Positions 27,427 through 35,420 of a stretch of DNA of 64,000 nucleotides are shown here, piece after piece. Made by a program: the position numbers and the translations under genes. Each line of letters begins with the position of its first letter. The stretch's first letter is position 1. The stretch is from Pseudomonadota bacterium (GTDB lineage Bacteria; Pseudomonadota; Gammaproteobacteria; Steroidobacterales; Steroidobacteraceae): NCBI GenBank assembly GCA_018241525.1, contig JAFEDR010000009.1, positions 434,001 through 498,000 on the forward strand. Reading direction: 5' to 3'. Under the pieces are notes generated by a model that was not told where the DNA came from, did no database searches, and saw nothing but the letters and a program-made list of their open reading frames with translations.

Positions 27427-28740
27427 ATGAGCGAATCGCTGCGGCGCGCCATCGCGACCGGGCCGATGACGCCGTTCCAGACGGCGGCCATCGCGGTGTG
27501 CGTCGGCCTCAACATGCTCGACGGCTTCGACATCCTGGCGATGTCGTTCGCGGCTTCGGGCGTCAAGGCGGCCTGGGGGCTCGCCGACTTCCAGCTGGCA
27601 AAGCTGTTGAGCGCCGGCCTGCTCGGCATGGGCGCCGGCGCGCTCGTGCTGGGTCCCTGCGCCGATCGGTACGGGCGTCGCCGCATCGTGCTGCTCGCCG
27701 TCGCGCTCGCCGCGCTCGGCATGTGCGCCTCGGCCGCGGCGCGCGACTTCGGCGATCTGCTCGTGCTGCGTGTGGTCACGGGCTTCGGGATCGGTGGCAC
27801 GATCGCGAACGTGGCCGTGGTGGTATCCGAGTTCGCCACCGATCGCTGGCGGCGCGTCGCTCTCGGGGCCTATGCCACCGGCTATTCCGTCGGTGCGACG
27901 CTTGGCGGCGCGCTCGCGGCCTATGCCATCCCGCAGTTCGGCTGGCGCGCGGCCTTCGCGATCGGCGGCACGCTGTCGCTGCTGCTGCTGCCGGTGGCGT
28001 GGCGGCGCCTGCCGGAGTCGCTCGACTTCCTGCTGACGCGCCGTCCGTCCGGCGCTCTCGACCGGCTGAACGCGCAGCTCGCCGCGATGGGCCATGCGCC
28101 CCTCATTGAGTTGCCCGCGCCGACGGCGGCACCGACGGTGCGCGCCGACCTGCGCCTGCTGCTGCGGCCCACGACCCTGCTGGTCTGGGCGATGTTCTTC
28201 TGCACGATGGCGGGTTTCTATTTCGTCGCCAGCTGGACGCCCCGCCTCGCGCACGCCGCGGGACTCGGCGAGTCGCTCGGCCTGCAGGCGGGCGTGCTGC
28301 TGAACCTCGGCGGCATCGCCGGTTGCGCGCTCTATGCCGCGATCGTCGCCCGCATCGACGCGCACCGCTTGCTGCTCGGCGCGCTCCTGGGCAGCGTGCT
28401 GCTGATGCTCGCCGTCTCGCTGGTGCTCGGGCAGGTCGCCGGGACGCTGGTGGCGCTGCTCCTGGTAGGCGTGATCACCAATGCCGCGATGGCCGGGCTG
28501 TACGCGGTCGGCCCGCCGCTGTACCCGACCGCGGTGCGCGCCACCGGCATGGGCTGGGCACTCGGGATCGGGCGGCTCGGCGCGATCGCGGCGCCGCTGG
28601 TCGCGGGCGCCCTCGCCGACGCGGGCCGCGGCCCGGCCGACCTCTACCGCGTGTTTGCCGTGCCCTTCGCGCTGGCCGCGCTCGCGATGCTGCTGATCGG
28701 ACCGGTGCGTCCGCTCGCGACCACGCCCGAGTCGCGCTGA
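27427..28740 (+). CDS. MFS transporter, aromatic acid:H+ symporter (AAHS)-like
   Basis: This 437-residue protein has 12 predicted transmembrane segments. The TM1 motif LNMLDGFDILAMSFAA resembles the D-G-x-D signature of AAHS carriers such as PcaK and BenK. The TM2-3 loop reads GPCADRYGRRRIVLL, the general MFS motif. It should import an aromatic or other organic acid with protons. No aromatic-degradation genes are near. The ATG at 27427 lies 61 bp after slyX. The gene converges with soxG (17 bp). Substrate unknown. Confidence 0.85.
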   Translation: MSESLRRAIATGPMTPFQTAAIAVCVGLNMLDGFDILAMSFAASGVKAAWGLADFQLAKLLSAGLLGMGAGALVLGPCADRYGRRRIVLLAVALAALGMCASAAARDFGDLLVLRVVTGFGIGGTIANVAVVVSEFATDRWRRVALGAYATGYSVGATLGGALAAYAIPQFGWRAAFAIGGTLSLLLLPVAWRRLPESLDFLLTRRPSGALDRLNAQLAAMGHAPLIELPAPTAAPTVRADLRLLLRPTTLLVWAMFFCTMAGFYFVASWTPRLAHAAGLGESLGLQAGVLLNLGGIAGCALYAAIVARIDAHRLLLGALLGSVLLMLAVSLVLGQVAGTLVALLLVGVITNAAMAGLYAVGPPLYPTAVRATGMGWALGIGRLGAIAAPLVAGALADAGRGPADLYRVFAVPFALAALAMLLIGPVRPLATTPESR

Positions 28741-28757
28741 GCCGGATCGCGCGCCGC

Positions 28758-29336
28758 TCAGCCGGCGCCGAGCGGTGCCAGCACCTCGCAGCCGAACTCG
28801 GCCGCCGAGGACTCGAGCCAGTGCCGGAAACTCCCGAAGTAGCTGCGCACGACGCTGATCCGGTAGCGCGGCTCCTCGCTCACCTGGCGCAAGTGCAGGC
28901 CGACGTGATGGGCGGCCGTGAGTGCGACATCACCGACCCCGAACGCGCGAGGGTGGAGGTCAATCGGCACTCCCTTGGCGAGGACGTCCCGGACCGCGGT
29001 TCCGGCAAGCTCGATCACCACCCGGCTGTCGCTTTGGTCGCAGATCGCGGCCAGCGAGCCGAGGGCCGGCGCCAGGAACGCCTCGATGTCGCCGCGCGCG
29101 TCCGACGTCTCGACCAGCCATTGACCGGGCCCCGCCCAGACGAAGGTGACTCGTTCGTTCCCGGCGGCACGGGCGACGAGCGGCAGCGCCACGCCGAAGG
29201 CCGCGCGGGCCGCCTCCGCGGCCTCCCGCACCCGCCCGCGGCGTGCGACGAGGCTTGCGAGGGCGAGTCCTTGGCACTCTCGCACGAGCAGCCCGGCGCG
29301 GCCGTCAGCGCGCCCGGTACGACCGGGAATGAGCAC
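28758..29336 (-). CDS. soxG: Sarcosine oxidase gamma subunit
   Basis: This 192-residue protein is the small gamma subunit of heterotetrameric sarcosine oxidase. Recognisable features are VTFVWAGPGQWLVE, AICDQSDSRVVIELAG, VLAKGVPIDLHPRAF and the C-terminal VVRSYFGSFRHWLESSAAEFG, which match SoxG. The GTG at 29336 lies 13 bp after the soxA stop with AAGGA about 8 nt before it. It is the last gene of the operon, in the usual SoxB-D-A-G order. SoxG packs against SoxA and has no cofactor of its own. Confidence 0.9.
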   Translation of the reverse strand: MLIPGRTGRADGRAGLLVRECQGLALASLVARRGRVREAAEAARAAFGVALPLVARAAGNERVTFVWAGPGQWLVETSDARGDIEAFLAPALGSLAAICDQSDSRVVIELAGTAVRDVLAKGVPIDLHPRAFGVGDVALTAAHHVGLHLRQVSEEPRYRISVVRSYFGSFRHWLESSAAEFGCEVLAPLGAG

Positions 29337-29349
29337 CGAATTCGATCCT

Positions 29350-32316
29350 TCAGACACGCAGGCGCTCCCCGGCCGGGTCGACGAACACCGGGTCGCGCAC
29401 CTCGAGCTCGGTGCGCCGACCGCGCAGCGGATCGAACGCCACCACCCGCTCGCCGTGCCGCTCCGGTCCACGACGCAGCAGCCCGAGGCCGATCCAGTGG
29501 CCGAGGGTCGGCGAGAACGCGGCCGAGGTGACGTAGCCCTCGTCCGCCGCGGCGACCGGCTCCACGCCGCGGCGCACCAGGTGCGCACCCGCACCGAAGC
29601 GATCGCCACGGCCGACCGGCGCGAGCCCTACGAGCCGCGGCCGGTCAGGGTCGGTGAGCGCCGCGCGTCGCGCCAGCACGGCGCCGATGTAGTCCTTCTT
29701 CGTCGACAGCATCTTGCCGAAGCCGAGGTCATGGGCCGTGGTCTGACCGGAGAGCTCGTTGCCCGCGACGTGCCCCTTCTCGATGCGCATCGCACCCAGC
29801 GCCTCGAGCCCATAGGGCGTCACGCCCAGCGGCGCGCCTGCAGCCATCAGCATTCGCACCACGCGCTCGCCGGCACGCGCCGGGACCGCGATCTCGTAGG
29901 CGTGCTCGCCGGAGAACGAGATCCGGAAGAGCCTCGCCACGGTATCGTCGCGCAACCGCAACGTGCCAGCCGCCATGTACGGGAACGCCTCGTTGGACAG
30001 ATCGTGCTCCGCGGCGACCACCGCACGCAGCAGCTCGCGCGCTCGCGGACCCGCGACCGAATACTGGGCCCACTGGTCGCTGACCGACACGAACTGCACG
30101 TCGAGCCCCGGCCAGAGGACCTGGTGGCACCACTGCATGTGCTGGAACACCGCGACCGCGTTCGCCGTCGTGGTCGTGATCAGGTAGCGGTGCTCGCCGA
30201 GCCTCGACACGGTGCCATCGTCCATCACCATGCCATCCTCTCGCAGCATCAGGCCGTAGCGCGCGCGGCCGACGGCGAGCGTGCGCCAGCCGTTGACGTA
30301 CAGCCGCTCGAGGAACTCGCACGCATCCGGCCCCTGCAGGTCGATCTTGCCCAGCGTCGACACGTCGCACACACCGACCGCCTGCCGCGTCGCGTTGACC
30401 TCGCGGGTCACGCTCTCGAGCCAGGTCGGCTCGCCCGGCCGCGGGAAATACTGCGCCCGCAGCCACGGGCCAGTCTCCATGAAGATCGCGCCCTGCTCGA
30501 CCGCCCAGGCGTGCGCGGCGGTCAGGCGCAGCGGCCGGAAGTCGCGGCCGCGGTGCGTGCCGGCGAGCGCGCCGATCGCAACCGGAACCACCGGTGGCCG
30601 GAACGTCGTCGTGCCGGTGGCGGCGATCGACCGGCCGGTGCGGGCCGCGAGCACCGCGAGGCCGTTGAGGCTCGCAGTCTTGCCCTGGTCGGTCGCCATG
30701 CCGAGGGTCGTGTAGCGCTTCATGTGCTCGGCGGCGCGATAGCCTTCGCGCTCGGCGAGCTCGATGTCGGTGACGGCGACGTCGTGCTGGAAATCGACGA
30801 AGCACTTGCCGCGCGTCCCCGCGACCTCCCACAGCGGCCGGTGTCCGACGGACTCGGGGGAGACGGACGGCAGTGCCACCGGTGCGGCCGCGTGGCCAAG
30901 CGCCGCGGCGGCCGCGAGCGCCGCGCGCACGCCAGCCGCGAGCGCCGCTTCGGTCGTGAAGTCGCCGTTCGCCGCGCCCGCGACCATCATGCCGGCGGGG
31001 AGCGTCCCGGGCAGGAACGTGCCGAGCCGATCGTCCCAGCGGGGTCGGCCGCCGTGGTGCGCGGTCAGTTGCAGCGCCGGACTCCAGCCGCCCGACATCG
31101 CGAGCAGGTCGCAGGCGATGCGACGTACCGAACCGTCCGCCGCGAGGATCTCGACGCCTCGCAGCCCCTGGCCACCGATCGCCCGGCGCACGACGCCGGC
31201 GATGCGCTCGACGCCGGTAGCACCCGGGGCCGTGCGCGGATCGACGAGCGCGACCACATCGGCGCCGGCCGCGACCAGGTCTGCCGCGGTCACGGCGCCC
31301 TCGTCGTTGTCGGCGAAGACGACCGCCCGGCGGCCGGCGAGCGCCGCGAAGCGGTTCGCATACGTGCGCACGGCGCCGGCCAGCATCACACCGGGCAGGT
31401 CGTTGTCGCCGAAGAGCAGCGGGCGCTCGTAAGCGCCGCTCGCGAGCACGCAGTGCCGGCAGGCGATGCGCCACAGGCGCTGGCGCGGCTCGAACGGCGG
31501 CGGTGCCGGCCGGTGATCGTGCACGCGCTCGAGCGCACCATACACGCCGTGGTCGTAGCAGCCGACCACCGTCGTGCGCCGCATCAGGCGCACGGACGGC
31601 AGGCTGCCGAGCTCCGCCACGGCCGCCGCGGCCCACTCGCGCGCAGGCCGGCCGTCAAGGAGCTGGCGCTCCGCGTTCAGGCGGCCGCCGGGCAGGAAGT
31701 CCTCGTCGATGAGCAGCACCCGCAGGCCCGCGCGCCCCGCGGTCAGCGCGGCCGCGAGACCCGCGGGCCCTGCGCCGATGACGAGCAGGTCGCAGAAGGC
31801 GTAGCTCTTCTCGTAGCCGTCCGGATCGGGGCCGGTCGCGATCCGGCCGAGGCCAGCGGCGCGGCGGATCAGGGGCTCGTAGAGCCGCTCCCAGAAGGCC
31901 GCGGGCCACATGAACGTCTTGTAGTAGAAGCCGGCCGCGAACACCGGACCGAGCCAGCGGTTGACGGCGAGCACGTCGAAGGCGAGCGACGGCCAGCGGT
32001 TCTGGCTCGCGGCCTCGAGGCCGCCAAAGAGCTCGACGACCGTCGCCCGGGTGTTCGGTTCGCGGCGTGCGCCGTCGCGCAGCTCGACGAGCGCATTGGG
32101 CTCCTCGGGGCCGGCGCACAACAGGCCGCGCGGCCGGTGATACTTGAACGAGCGGCCCAGCAGCCGCACGCCGTTCGCGACCAGCGCCGAGGCGAGCGTG
32201 TCCCCCGCGTAGCCCGTGTACGTCCGGCCATCGAAGCGGAACTCGAGCGGCTGCGACCGGTCGATCGCGCCGCCGCTCGCCAGACGCCGCGGCTGCGTGG
32301 ACGCGCCGCCGCTCAT
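29350..32316 (-). CDS. soxA: Sarcosine oxidase alpha subunit
   Basis: This 988-residue subunit has the family's length. An N-terminal ferredoxin-like domain (EFRFDGRTYTGYAGDTLASA) precedes an NAD/FAD-binding domain with DLLVIGAGPAGLAAALTAGR at about 172, and a C-terminal folate-binding GcvT domain from about 590 (VCDVSTLGKIDLQGPDACEF; FSGEHAYEIAVP). The complex oxidises sarcosine to glycine plus H2O2 and passes the methyl carbon to THF as 5,10-methylene-THF. The ATG at 32316 overlaps the soxD stop by 4 bp (ATGA). The upstream MttB-type gene suggests the sarcosine may come from a more methylated amine. Confidence 0.95.
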   Translation of the reverse strand: MSGGASTQPRRLASGGAIDRSQPLEFRFDGRTYTGYAGDTLASALVANGVRLLGRSFKYHRPRGLLCAGPEEPNALVELRDGARREPNTRATVVELFGGLEAASQNRWPSLAFDVLAVNRWLGPVFAAGFYYKTFMWPAAFWERLYEPLIRRAAGLGRIATGPDPDGYEKSYAFCDLLVIGAGPAGLAAALTAGRAGLRVLLIDEDFLPGGRLNAERQLLDGRPAREWAAAAVAELGSLPSVRLMRRTTVVGCYDHGVYGALERVHDHRPAPPPFEPRQRLWRIACRHCVLASGAYERPLLFGDNDLPGVMLAGAVRTYANRFAALAGRRAVVFADNDEGAVTAADLVAAGADVVALVDPRTAPGATGVERIAGVVRRAIGGQGLRGVEILAADGSVRRIACDLLAMSGGWSPALQLTAHHGGRPRWDDRLGTFLPGTLPAGMMVAGAANGDFTTEAALAAGVRAALAAAAALGHAAAPVALPSVSPESVGHRPLWEVAGTRGKCFVDFQHDVAVTDIELAEREGYRAAEHMKRYTTLGMATDQGKTASLNGLAVLAARTGRSIAATGTTTFRPPVVPVAIGALAGTHRGRDFRPLRLTAAHAWAVEQGAIFMETGPWLRAQYFPRPGEPTWLESVTREVNATRQAVGVCDVSTLGKIDLQGPDACEFLERLYVNGWRTLAVGRARYGLMLREDGMVMDDGTVSRLGEHRYLITTTTANAVAVFQHMQWCHQVLWPGLDVQFVSVSDQWAQYSVAGPRARELLRAVVAAEHDLSNEAFPYMAAGTLRLRDDTVARLFRISFSGEHAYEIAVPARAGERVVRMLMAAGAPLGVTPYGLEALGAMRIEKGHVAGNELSGQTTAHDLGFGKMLSTKKDYIGAVLARRAALTDPDRPRLVGLAPVGRGDRFGAGAHLVRRGVEPVAAADEGYVTSAAFSPTLGHWIGLGLLRRGPERHGERVVAFDPLRGRRTELEVRDPVFVDPAGERLRV

Positions 32317-32582
32317 GAGCCCCCCTGCTCGCGGGCCTCGGTGACGCGACCGATCTCGTGCGTCAGGGTGTCGCGCTCGACCACGAGCCACGTGCCGCAG
32401 CCCTGCGCGTGGTACCACAGCTCGCGGTGCCGACCCGCCGGATTGTCGCGGCGATAGGCGTACTCGGCGAAGGCGCGCTCTGCATCGGGCGCAGCCGGAT
32501 CCGGGCGACGCAGGGTCGCATCGCCGAGGTAGGCGAATTCCTCGTGGCCGCGCAGGCCGCAGTGGGGACAGGGGATGCGCAT
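32313..32582 (-). CDS. soxD: Sarcosine oxidase delta subunit
   Basis: This 89-residue subunit carries a zinc site: IPCPHCGLRGHEEFAY at 3-18 supplies two cysteines, and AQGCGTW further on supplies another. The rest (RRDNPAGRHRELWYHAQGC, RDTLTHEI) is standard SoxD. The start ATG lies 19 bp after the soxB stop and its stop codon overlaps soxA by 4 bp. It stabilises the complex and probably helps position the alpha subunit. Confidence 0.95.
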   Translation of the reverse strand: MRIPCPHCGLRGHEEFAYLGDATLRRPDPAAPDAERAFAEYAYRRDNPAGRHRELWYHAQGCGTWLVVERDTLTHEIGRVTEAREQGGS

Positions 32583-32601
32583 CGGCGGTGGTCGATTCCT
32601 G

Positions 32602-33852
32602 TCAGTGGCGGTTCGGGAACGGGCCCTGGCCCTTCTCGTCGACGAGCCGTCCCTCCGCGAAGCGATCGAGCCGATAGGCGCGCGCCACCGCGTGAGGTTC
32701 GTCGCGTGCCAGCAGGTGCGCGAAGCACCAACCCGATGCGGGCGTCGCCTTGAAGCCGCCGTAGCACCAGCCGGCGTTCAGATAGAGCCGCCCGACAGGC
32801 GTCCGGTCGATGATCGGCGAGCCGTCCATCGACATGTCCATGATGCCGCCCCACGAGCGCAAGAGGCGCACCCGGCCGAGGAACGGCATCAAGGCCATGC
32901 CGCCCTCGCAGACGTCCTCAACGGTCGGCAGGTTGCCGCGCTGCGCGTACGAGTTGTAGCCGTCGATGTCGCCGCCGAAGACAAGCCCGCCCTTGTCGGA
33001 CTGGCTCACGTAGAAGTGACCGGCCCCGAAGGTGATCACGCCCGGGATCACCGGCTTCAGGCCCTCCGAGACGAACGCCTGCAGCACGTGGGACTCGATC
33101 GGCAGCCGCAGCCCGGCGAGGGCCGCCACGCGCGAGGAGTTGCCCGCGCAGGCGAGGCCGATGCGGCCGGCGCCGATGTAGCCGCGCGTGGTCTCGAGCC
33201 CGACCGCGGCACCCGCCTCGACGCGGATGCCAGTCACCTCGCACTGCTGGATCACGTCGACGCCGAGGCGATCGGCCGCGCGCGCGTAGCCCCAGGCGAC
33301 GGCATCGTGTCGCACCGTGCCGCCGCGCGCCTGCAGCAGTCCGCCGCGGATCGGGAAGCGTGCGTTGTCGAAGTCGAGGAACGGTGCGATACGCCTGACG
33401 CCGGCCACGTCGAGCAGTTCGGCGTCGACGCCGTGCATGCGCATGGAGTTGCCGCGGCGCACGAACAGGTCGCGCTGCGCCTCGGTGTGGAACAGGTTCA
33501 GCACGCCGCGCTGGCTGACCATTGCATTGTAGTTGAGCTCCTGTTCGAGCCCCTCCCACAGCTTCAGCGACCACTCGTAGAACGGGATGTTGCCCGGCAA
33601 CAGGTAGTTCGAGCGGATGATCGTGGTGTTGCGGCCGACGTTGCCGCTGCCGACGTAGTTCTTCTCGAGGACCGCGACGTTGCGCACCCCGTGCACGCGG
33701 GCGAGGTAGTAGGCGGTCGCGAGGCCGTGGCCGCCGCCGCCGACGATCACGACGTCGTAGTGCCGCTTCGGCTCCGGCTCGCGCCAGGCCGGCGCCCAGC
33801 CGCGATTGCCGGCCAGCGCCTGCCGCAGCACCGAGAAGATCGAGTAACGCAT
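32602..33852 (-). CDS. soxB: Sarcosine oxidase beta subunit
   Basis: This 416-residue flavoprotein is the catalytic subunit. It begins MRYSIFSVLRQALAGNRGW, a typical SoxB start, followed by the DAO fold YDVVIVGGGGHGLATAYYLA and VAVLEKNYVGSGNVGRNTT. NYLLPGNIPFYEWSLKLWEGLE and GGIMDMSMDGSPIIDRTP also match SoxB. In characterised enzymes this subunit oxidises sarcosine at FAD and shares a covalently bound FMN with alpha. It lies 24 bp after the MttB-type gene on the same strand. Confidence 0.95.
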   Translation of the reverse strand: MRYSIFSVLRQALAGNRGWAPAWREPEPKRHYDVVIVGGGGHGLATAYYLARVHGVRNVAVLEKNYVGSGNVGRNTTIIRSNYLLPGNIPFYEWSLKLWEGLEQELNYNAMVSQRGVLNLFHTEAQRDLFVRRGNSMRMHGVDAELLDVAGVRRIAPFLDFDNARFPIRGGLLQARGGTVRHDAVAWGYARAADRLGVDVIQQCEVTGIRVEAGAAVGLETTRGYIGAGRIGLACAGNSSRVAALAGLRLPIESHVLQAFVSEGLKPVIPGVITFGAGHFYVSQSDKGGLVFGGDIDGYNSYAQRGNLPTVEDVCEGGMALMPFLGRVRLLRSWGGIMDMSMDGSPIIDRTPVGRLYLNAGWCYGGFKATPASGWCFAHLLARDEPHAVARAYRLDRFAEGRLVDEKGQGPFPNRH

Positions 33853-33876
33853 CGGGTCGAGTGTAACGCGCTGCGT

Positions 33877-35412
33877 TCAGGGCTCGCCGGCGCCGATCTC
33901 GGCGCGGCGCCGGTCGACGTAGGCGTCGAGCGCCTCGCTGACCGCCGGGTCCATCGGCGGTTGCTGGTACTCGGCAAGCGCACGCTTCCAGATCTCGGTC
34001 GCGCGCGCCGTCGCATCGCGCCCGCCGGCCAGTTCCCAGTTCTCGTAGTTCTGCCAGTTTGAGACCAGCGGCTGGTAGAACGCGTGCTCGTAGCGCTCCA
34101 TCGTGTGCGGCTCGCCGAAGAAGTGCCCCCCGGTGTTGACGCGGCGGATCGCCTCGAAGCCGAGCTCCGCCTCGTCGACTGCGATCGGCTTCAGGAACTC
34201 GATGATCAGCTGCAGCATCTCCACGTCCAGGACCAGCTTCTCGTACGAGGCAGTCAGGCCGCCCTCCTGCCAGCCGGCGGCGTGGTAGACGAGGTTCGCA
34301 TGGCCGAGCACGGCGCCCCACAGCGACATCTCCGTCTCGTACGCGCCCTGCGCGTCGGCGGCGTTCGAGGCGCTGGCATTCGAGGTCCGGTACGGCAGCC
34401 GGTAGCGGCGTGCGAGCTGGCCGCTCGCGACGTTGGCCTTGGCATTCTCCGGGGTGCCGAAGGCTGGCGCACCGGAGCGCATGTCGACGTTCGAGGTGAA
34501 GGCGCCGTACATCACCGGTGCGCCGGGACGTACCGCCTGCGCCAGCACGACGCCGAACAGTGCCTCGGCGTTCTGCTGCGCGAGCGCGGCGGCGAGCGTC
34601 ACCGGTGCCATGGCGCCCATCAGCGTGAAAGGCGTAATCACGACCGGCTGGCCGTGCTCGGCCATCGCCATCAGGCCGTCCGCCATCGCCTCGTCGAAGC
34701 GCCGCGGGCTGTTGACCGAGATGATCGTCATCACGCCCGGACACGCGGCCATCTCCTCGAGCGACGCGCCACGGGCGATCGCCATCATCCGGATGCCGTC
34801 GAGGGCGCGGCCGGCGCCGATCGCGGTGCAGTGATAGGCAAGGTCCGAGTAGCGCAGGTTGGCGCGGTAGGTGTCGAGGTGCCGCGAGTTCGCGGGCAAC
34901 TCGACCGGCGCGCAGACCTGGTTGCCGATCACGTGGATCGCGTTGAAGTGCTGCGCCAGCCGGATGAAGTTGGCGTAGTCCTCGAGGTTGCCGGCGCGCC
35001 GGCCGCGCTCTCGGTCGTGAACGTTCGGCGGACCTGCGACCAGACCGAAGTTCAGGTGCCGTCCGCCGAGCGTGACCTTGCGCTCGGGATTGCGCGGCGT
35101 CAGCGTGAACGTCGACGGCGCGGTGGCGAGCGCCTGCTCGACCAGCCCGCGATCCAGGCGCACGGTCCCGCTGGCTTCGTCGACCCGGGCGCCGGCGGTG
35201 CGCAGGATCGCACGCGCGCGGGTCGACATGAGTTCGATACCGAGCTCCTCGAGGATCCTGAGCGAGGTCTGGTGGATCGCCTCGACCTGGTCCGCGCTCA
35301 GCACCTCGAGCGGCGGATACGGGTTGACGACGGCGGACCACGGCAGCTGCGGCAACGGCGCGTCGGCCGAACGCCGGCTGCGCCCCCCTTCACGACGTCT
35401 GCGGATCTCCAC
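33877..35412 (-). CDS. MttB-family (trimethylamine/quaternary amine) methyltransferase homologue, non-pyrrolysine
   Basis: This 511-residue protein belongs to the MttB superfamily (COG5598). Clear features are VLSADQVEAIHQTSLRILEE, GIELMSTRARAIL, NFGLVAGPPNVHDRERG, the barrel segments IHVIGNQVCAPVELPANSRHL and MTIISVNSPRRFDE, then GFEAIRRVNTGGHFFGEPHT near the C-terminus. The frame is uninterrupted, so there is no pyrrolysine; it resembles the glycine betaine/carnitine demethylases rather than true TMA methyltransferases. Characterised members move a methyl group to a corrinoid protein, but no corrinoid protein gene is in this window. The GTG start has GAGGT 6 nt upstream and follows the hydrolase stop by 8 bp. 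Placement before soxBDAG suggests a methylated amine is demethylated toward sarcosine. Confidence 0.85.
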   Translation of the reverse strand: MEIRRRREGGRSRRSADAPLPQLPWSAVVNPYPPLEVLSADQVEAIHQTSLRILEELGIELMSTRARAILRTAGARVDEASGTVRLDRGLVEQALATAPSTFTLTPRNPERKVTLGGRHLNFGLVAGPPNVHDRERGRRAGNLEDYANFIRLAQHFNAIHVIGNQVCAPVELPANSRHLDTYRANLRYSDLAYHCTAIGAGRALDGIRMMAIARGASLEEMAACPGVMTIISVNSPRRFDEAMADGLMAMAEHGQPVVITPFTLMGAMAPVTLAAALAQQNAEALFGVVLAQAVRPGAPVMYGAFTSNVDMRSGAPAFGTPENAKANVASGQLARRYRLPYRTSNASASNAADAQGAYETEMSLWGAVLGHANLVYHAAGWQEGGLTASYEKLVLDVEMLQLIIEFLKPIAVDEAELGFEAIRRVNTGGHFFGEPHTMERYEHAFYQPLVSNWQNYENWELAGGRDATARATEIWKRALAEYQQPPMDPAVSEALDAYVDRRRAEIGAGEP

Positions 35413-35420
35413 GGCTTACC

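Noticed and set aside
33877..35412. Pyrrolysine-containing trimethylamine methyltransferase
   Set aside because: The frame has no in-frame TAG, and no pyl genes are present, so this is a non-pyrrolysine homologue.
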